Shown here: positions 6,948 to 8,110 of the stretch, one piece after another
How the letters are laid out: every line of letters begins with the position of its first letter
Position numbering within the stretch: the stretch's first letter is position 1
Source: Oscillospiraceae bacterium
GTDB taxonomy: Bacteria; Bacillota_A; Clostridia; Oscillospirales; Oscillospiraceae
Assembly: GCA_015068175.1 (NCBI GenBank)
Contig: SVLA01000091.1
Coordinates: forward strand, 1-8,110
Direction of reading: 5' to 3'
DNA: 8,110 nucleotides
Translations under genes and position numbers: made by a program
Notes under the pieces: model-generated
The model's database searches: none
What the model was told of the DNA's origin: nothing
What the model saw: the letters and a program-made list of their open reading frames with translations, nothing else

Positions 6948-7961
6948 TTAGTATTCGATCTCGGACAGCTTCACAGGCCGGTGTTCCAGGACGGACTTCT
7001 TGGCGGCGATGCCCATCAGCACCGGCTTCAGGCCGTCTTCCACCCCCACCAGGGTGTCGGTGTCGTTTTCAATGGCATCGATGAAACCCTTGACCTCGGT
7101 GGCGAAGCTCTGCATATACCGCTCCAGGAAGAAGTACAGCGGCTTTTCGCCGGTAACGCCCTCGGCGTTGCTCAACACGGCGGTGGAGAGGGTATCGTTG
7201 GCCGTGGCCACCATGCCCTTGGAGCCAAAAACTTCCGCCCGCTGATCGTAGCCGTAGGCCGCCCGGCGGGAATTGTCGATGACGGCAATGGCACCGTTTT
7301 CCATTTTCAGGGTGATGACGGCGGTATCCACGTCGCCGGCCTCGCCGATGGCGGGATCCACCAGCACGGCGGACTGGACGTAAATTTCCTCCGCATCACA
7401 GCCGGCCAGGAAGCGGACCATGTCGAAATCGTGGATGGTCATATCCAGGAACATGCCGCCGGAAACCGCCGCATACTCGGCGCTGGGGGGTTCGGGATCC
7501 CGGGAAGTGATCTTGATGATGTGGACATCGCCCACCTTGCCGTCCACAACCGCCTTGCGGACCGCGGCGAAATTGTGGTCATGGCGGCGGTTGAAACCCA
7601 CCTGGTACTTGATGTTGCTGCCCTTCAGGGCCTCCACCACCTGCTTGATCTTGCTCAGGTCGTGATCGATGGGTTTTTCGCAGAAAACGTGCTTGCCGGC
7701 GGCAATGGCCTCCAGGGAAATGGGAGAGTGGGTATTGGTGGACGAGCAGATCAGCACCGCCTGGATCTCGGGATCAGCCAGGATCTCGCGGTAATCCTTG
7801 GTGGTGTTCTCCACGCCCATGGACTTGAGCCAGCCGGCCGTGGTTTCATTCATAAAGGGGTCTGCAACGGTCTTGATCTTCGCGTTGCGGACGTAATTGC
7901 TGATGGATTCGGTATGGACTTTGCCGATTCGGCCCGCGCCGATAATGCCAACTGTAACCAT
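6948..7961 (-). CDS. iolG: Inositol 2-dehydrogenase (IolG-type, Gfo/Idh/MocA family)
   Basis: A 337-residue NAD-dependent dehydrogenase. IolG oxidises myo-inositol to 2-keto-myo-inositol (scyllo-inosose), the first step of inositol catabolism. The N-terminal Rossmann fold has GIIGAGRIGKVH (5-16), and Asp34 in TVADPF (31-36), at the end of the second strand, favours NAD over NADP. CEKPI (94-98) holds the catalytic Lys96. The signature GGMFLDMTIHDFDMVRFL (168-185) supplies Asp173 and His177, completing the Lys-Asp-His triad seen in B. subtilis IolG. No signal peptide is present. The ATG at 7959-7961 is chosen because AGGAGGT ends seven bases upstream and the Rossmann motif then starts at residue 5. 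The same frame stays open further up to a TTG at 8016-8018, but that has no ribosome binding site. It is the first gene of the cluster, 10 bases before iolB. Related family members oxidise other cyclitols and sugars, so scyllo-inositol or a hexose remains possible. Confidence 0.9.
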   Translation of the reverse strand: MVTVGIIGAGRIGKVHTESISNYVRNAKIKTVADPFMNETTAGWLKSMGVENTTKDYREILADPEIQAVLICSSTNTHSPISLEAIAAGKHVFCEKPIDHDLSKIKQVVEALKGSNIKYQVGFNRRHDHNFAAVRKAVVDGKVGDVHIIKITSRDPEPPSAEYAAVSGGMFLDMTIHDFDMVRFLAGCDAEEIYVQSAVLVDPAIGEAGDVDTAVITLKMENGAIAVIDNSRRAAYGYDQRAEVFGSKGMVATANDTLSTAVLSNAEGVTGEKPLYFFLERYMQSFATEVKGFIDAIENDTDTLVGVEDGLKPVLMGIAAKKSVLEHRPVKLSEIEY

Positions 7962-7968
7962 AAATTTT

Positions 7969-7975
7969 ACCTCCT
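7969..7975 (-). promoter_or_regulatory. Shine-Dalgarno AGGAGGT for iolG
   Basis: A near-perfect anti-16S match seven bases before the ATG at 7959-7961. It decides the iolG start against the longer in-frame TTG start at 8016-8018. Confidence 0.85.
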
Positions 7976-7990
7976 GATATGATACGGTAA

Positions 7991-8018
7991 ATTGTTGTTT
8001 AGCGCAGCGTGAAAACAA
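7991..8018 (-). promoter_or_regulatory. Weak candidate promoter of the operon
   Basis: On the minus strand TTGTTT (8013-8018) and AACAAT (7991-7996) are separated by 16 bases and match the sigma-70 consensus at 3 and 4 of 6 positions. Transcription would begin roughly 20-25 bases before the iolG start codon. No better pair was found between the repeat at 8027 and the gene. This is only a candidate. Confidence 0.2.
7995..8018. promoter_or_regulatory. Operator-like inverted repeat upstream of iolG
   Basis: TTGTTT (7995-8000) and AAACAA (8013-8018) form a perfect 6-base inverted repeat around 12 bases. The centre (AGCGCAGCGT) contains a further small CGC/GCG dyad, so symmetry extends inward with interruptions. 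Its position at the candidate promoter would suit a dimeric repressor. No regulator gene is in the window, and a 6-base repeat in A/T-rich sequence can be chance. Confidence 0.3.
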
Positions 8019-8026
8019 AAAACGTT

Positions 8027-8062
8027 GTCATCCCGAGCGACCGAAGGGAGTCGAGGGATCTT
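8027..8062. repeat. REP-like intergenic palindromic repeat, full unit
   Basis: This 36-base stretch begins GTCATCCCGAGCG and ends CGAGGGATCTT. It resembles a class of short intergenic repeats found in many bacterial genomes with the same TCATCCCGAGCG...GAGGGATCT ends (recalled, not searched). It folds imperfectly: ATCCC (8030-8034) pairs with GGGAT (8055-8059), and on the minus strand CGA/TCG and CC/GG pair inside around a CTTC loop. It lies upstream of the operon's likely promoter, in non-coding sequence. Confidence 0.65.
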
Positions 8063-8097
8063 CGCATTTCGTTCTTGATTGCAGTAAAATCGGTGCC

Positions 8098-8110
8098 AAG
8101 ATCCCTCCAC
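8098..8110. repeat. Start of an inverted second copy of the REP-like repeat, cut by window edge
   Basis: AAGATCCCTCCAC matches the reverse complement of the end of the first unit (8050-8062) at 12 of 13 bases. The two units face each other across 35 bases (8063-8097), the arrangement of paired REP elements. The rest of this copy is beyond the window. Confidence 0.6.

Noticed and set aside
7962..8018. A 19-residue N-terminal extension of IolG starting at TTG 8016-8018.
   Set aside because: It has no ribosome binding site, would overlap the operator/promoter candidate, and the AGGAGGT at 7969-7975 with the Rossmann motif at residue 5 supports the shorter start.
8003..8024. Possible catabolite-repression (cre) site around TGAAAAC on the plus strand.
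   Set aside because: Only one half resembles the consensus; the central CG and the second half do not match.
1..8110. CRISPR arrays, tRNA or rRNA genes, insertion sequences, phage or defence genes.
   Set aside because: No direct-repeat arrays, RNA gene signatures, transposase motifs or phage/defence motifs were seen; the window is almost fully covered by carbohydrate enzyme genes.

Overview
The window is one tightly packed, single-direction gene cluster on the minus strand, so it reads from high to low coordinates. It looks like chromosomal DNA of a moderately GC-rich anaerobic Firmicute, probably a gut-type Clostridia of the Oscillospiraceae/Ruminococcaceae kind. The grounds are strong AGGAGG-type ribosome binding sites, heavy use of CGG for Arg, near absence of TTA, CTA and TCA codons, and the type of carbohydrate genes. 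This taxonomic call is inference; there is no rRNA or marker gene.

Layout in transcription order. (1) Positions 8110-7962 are a non-coding leader. It holds a short imperfect palindromic repeat of the intergenic TCATCCCGAGCG...GAGGGATCT type, the start of an inverted second copy cut by the window edge, and an operator-like dyad. (2) An IolG-type inositol 2-dehydrogenase (7961-6948). (3) An IolB/KduI-family sugar isomerase (6937-6158). (4) A 76-base gap with a small hairpin. (5) A 990-residue GH38 alpha-mannosidase with its zinc and nucleophile residues intact (6081-3109). (6) A ROK-family sugar kinase (3097-2201). (7) A 544-residue protein not recognised by name, with an apparent alpha/alpha-toroid plus beta-sandwich architecture like heparinase II/III-type lyases (2188-554). 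(8) The first 180 codons of a LacZ-like GH2 beta-galactosidase (542-1), which runs off the window.

All gaps except the 76-base one are 10-12 bases. At those four junctions the stop codon forms the 5' part of the next Shine-Dalgarno sequence, so the six genes very probably form one operon with coupled translation. None of the complete proteins, nor the visible start of the GH2 enzyme, has a signal peptide. The simplest reading is cytoplasmic breakdown of an imported oligosaccharide or glycoside: the beta-galactosidase, alpha-mannosidase and lyase-like protein cut it, the ROK kinase phosphorylates a released hexose, and IolG/IolB handle a cyclitol or uronate-like part. No transporter, regulator or other inositol-pathway gene (iolC, D, E, A) is visible. 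The most interesting points are the pairing of two inositol-pathway enzymes with glycosidases and the unnamed lyase-like protein.
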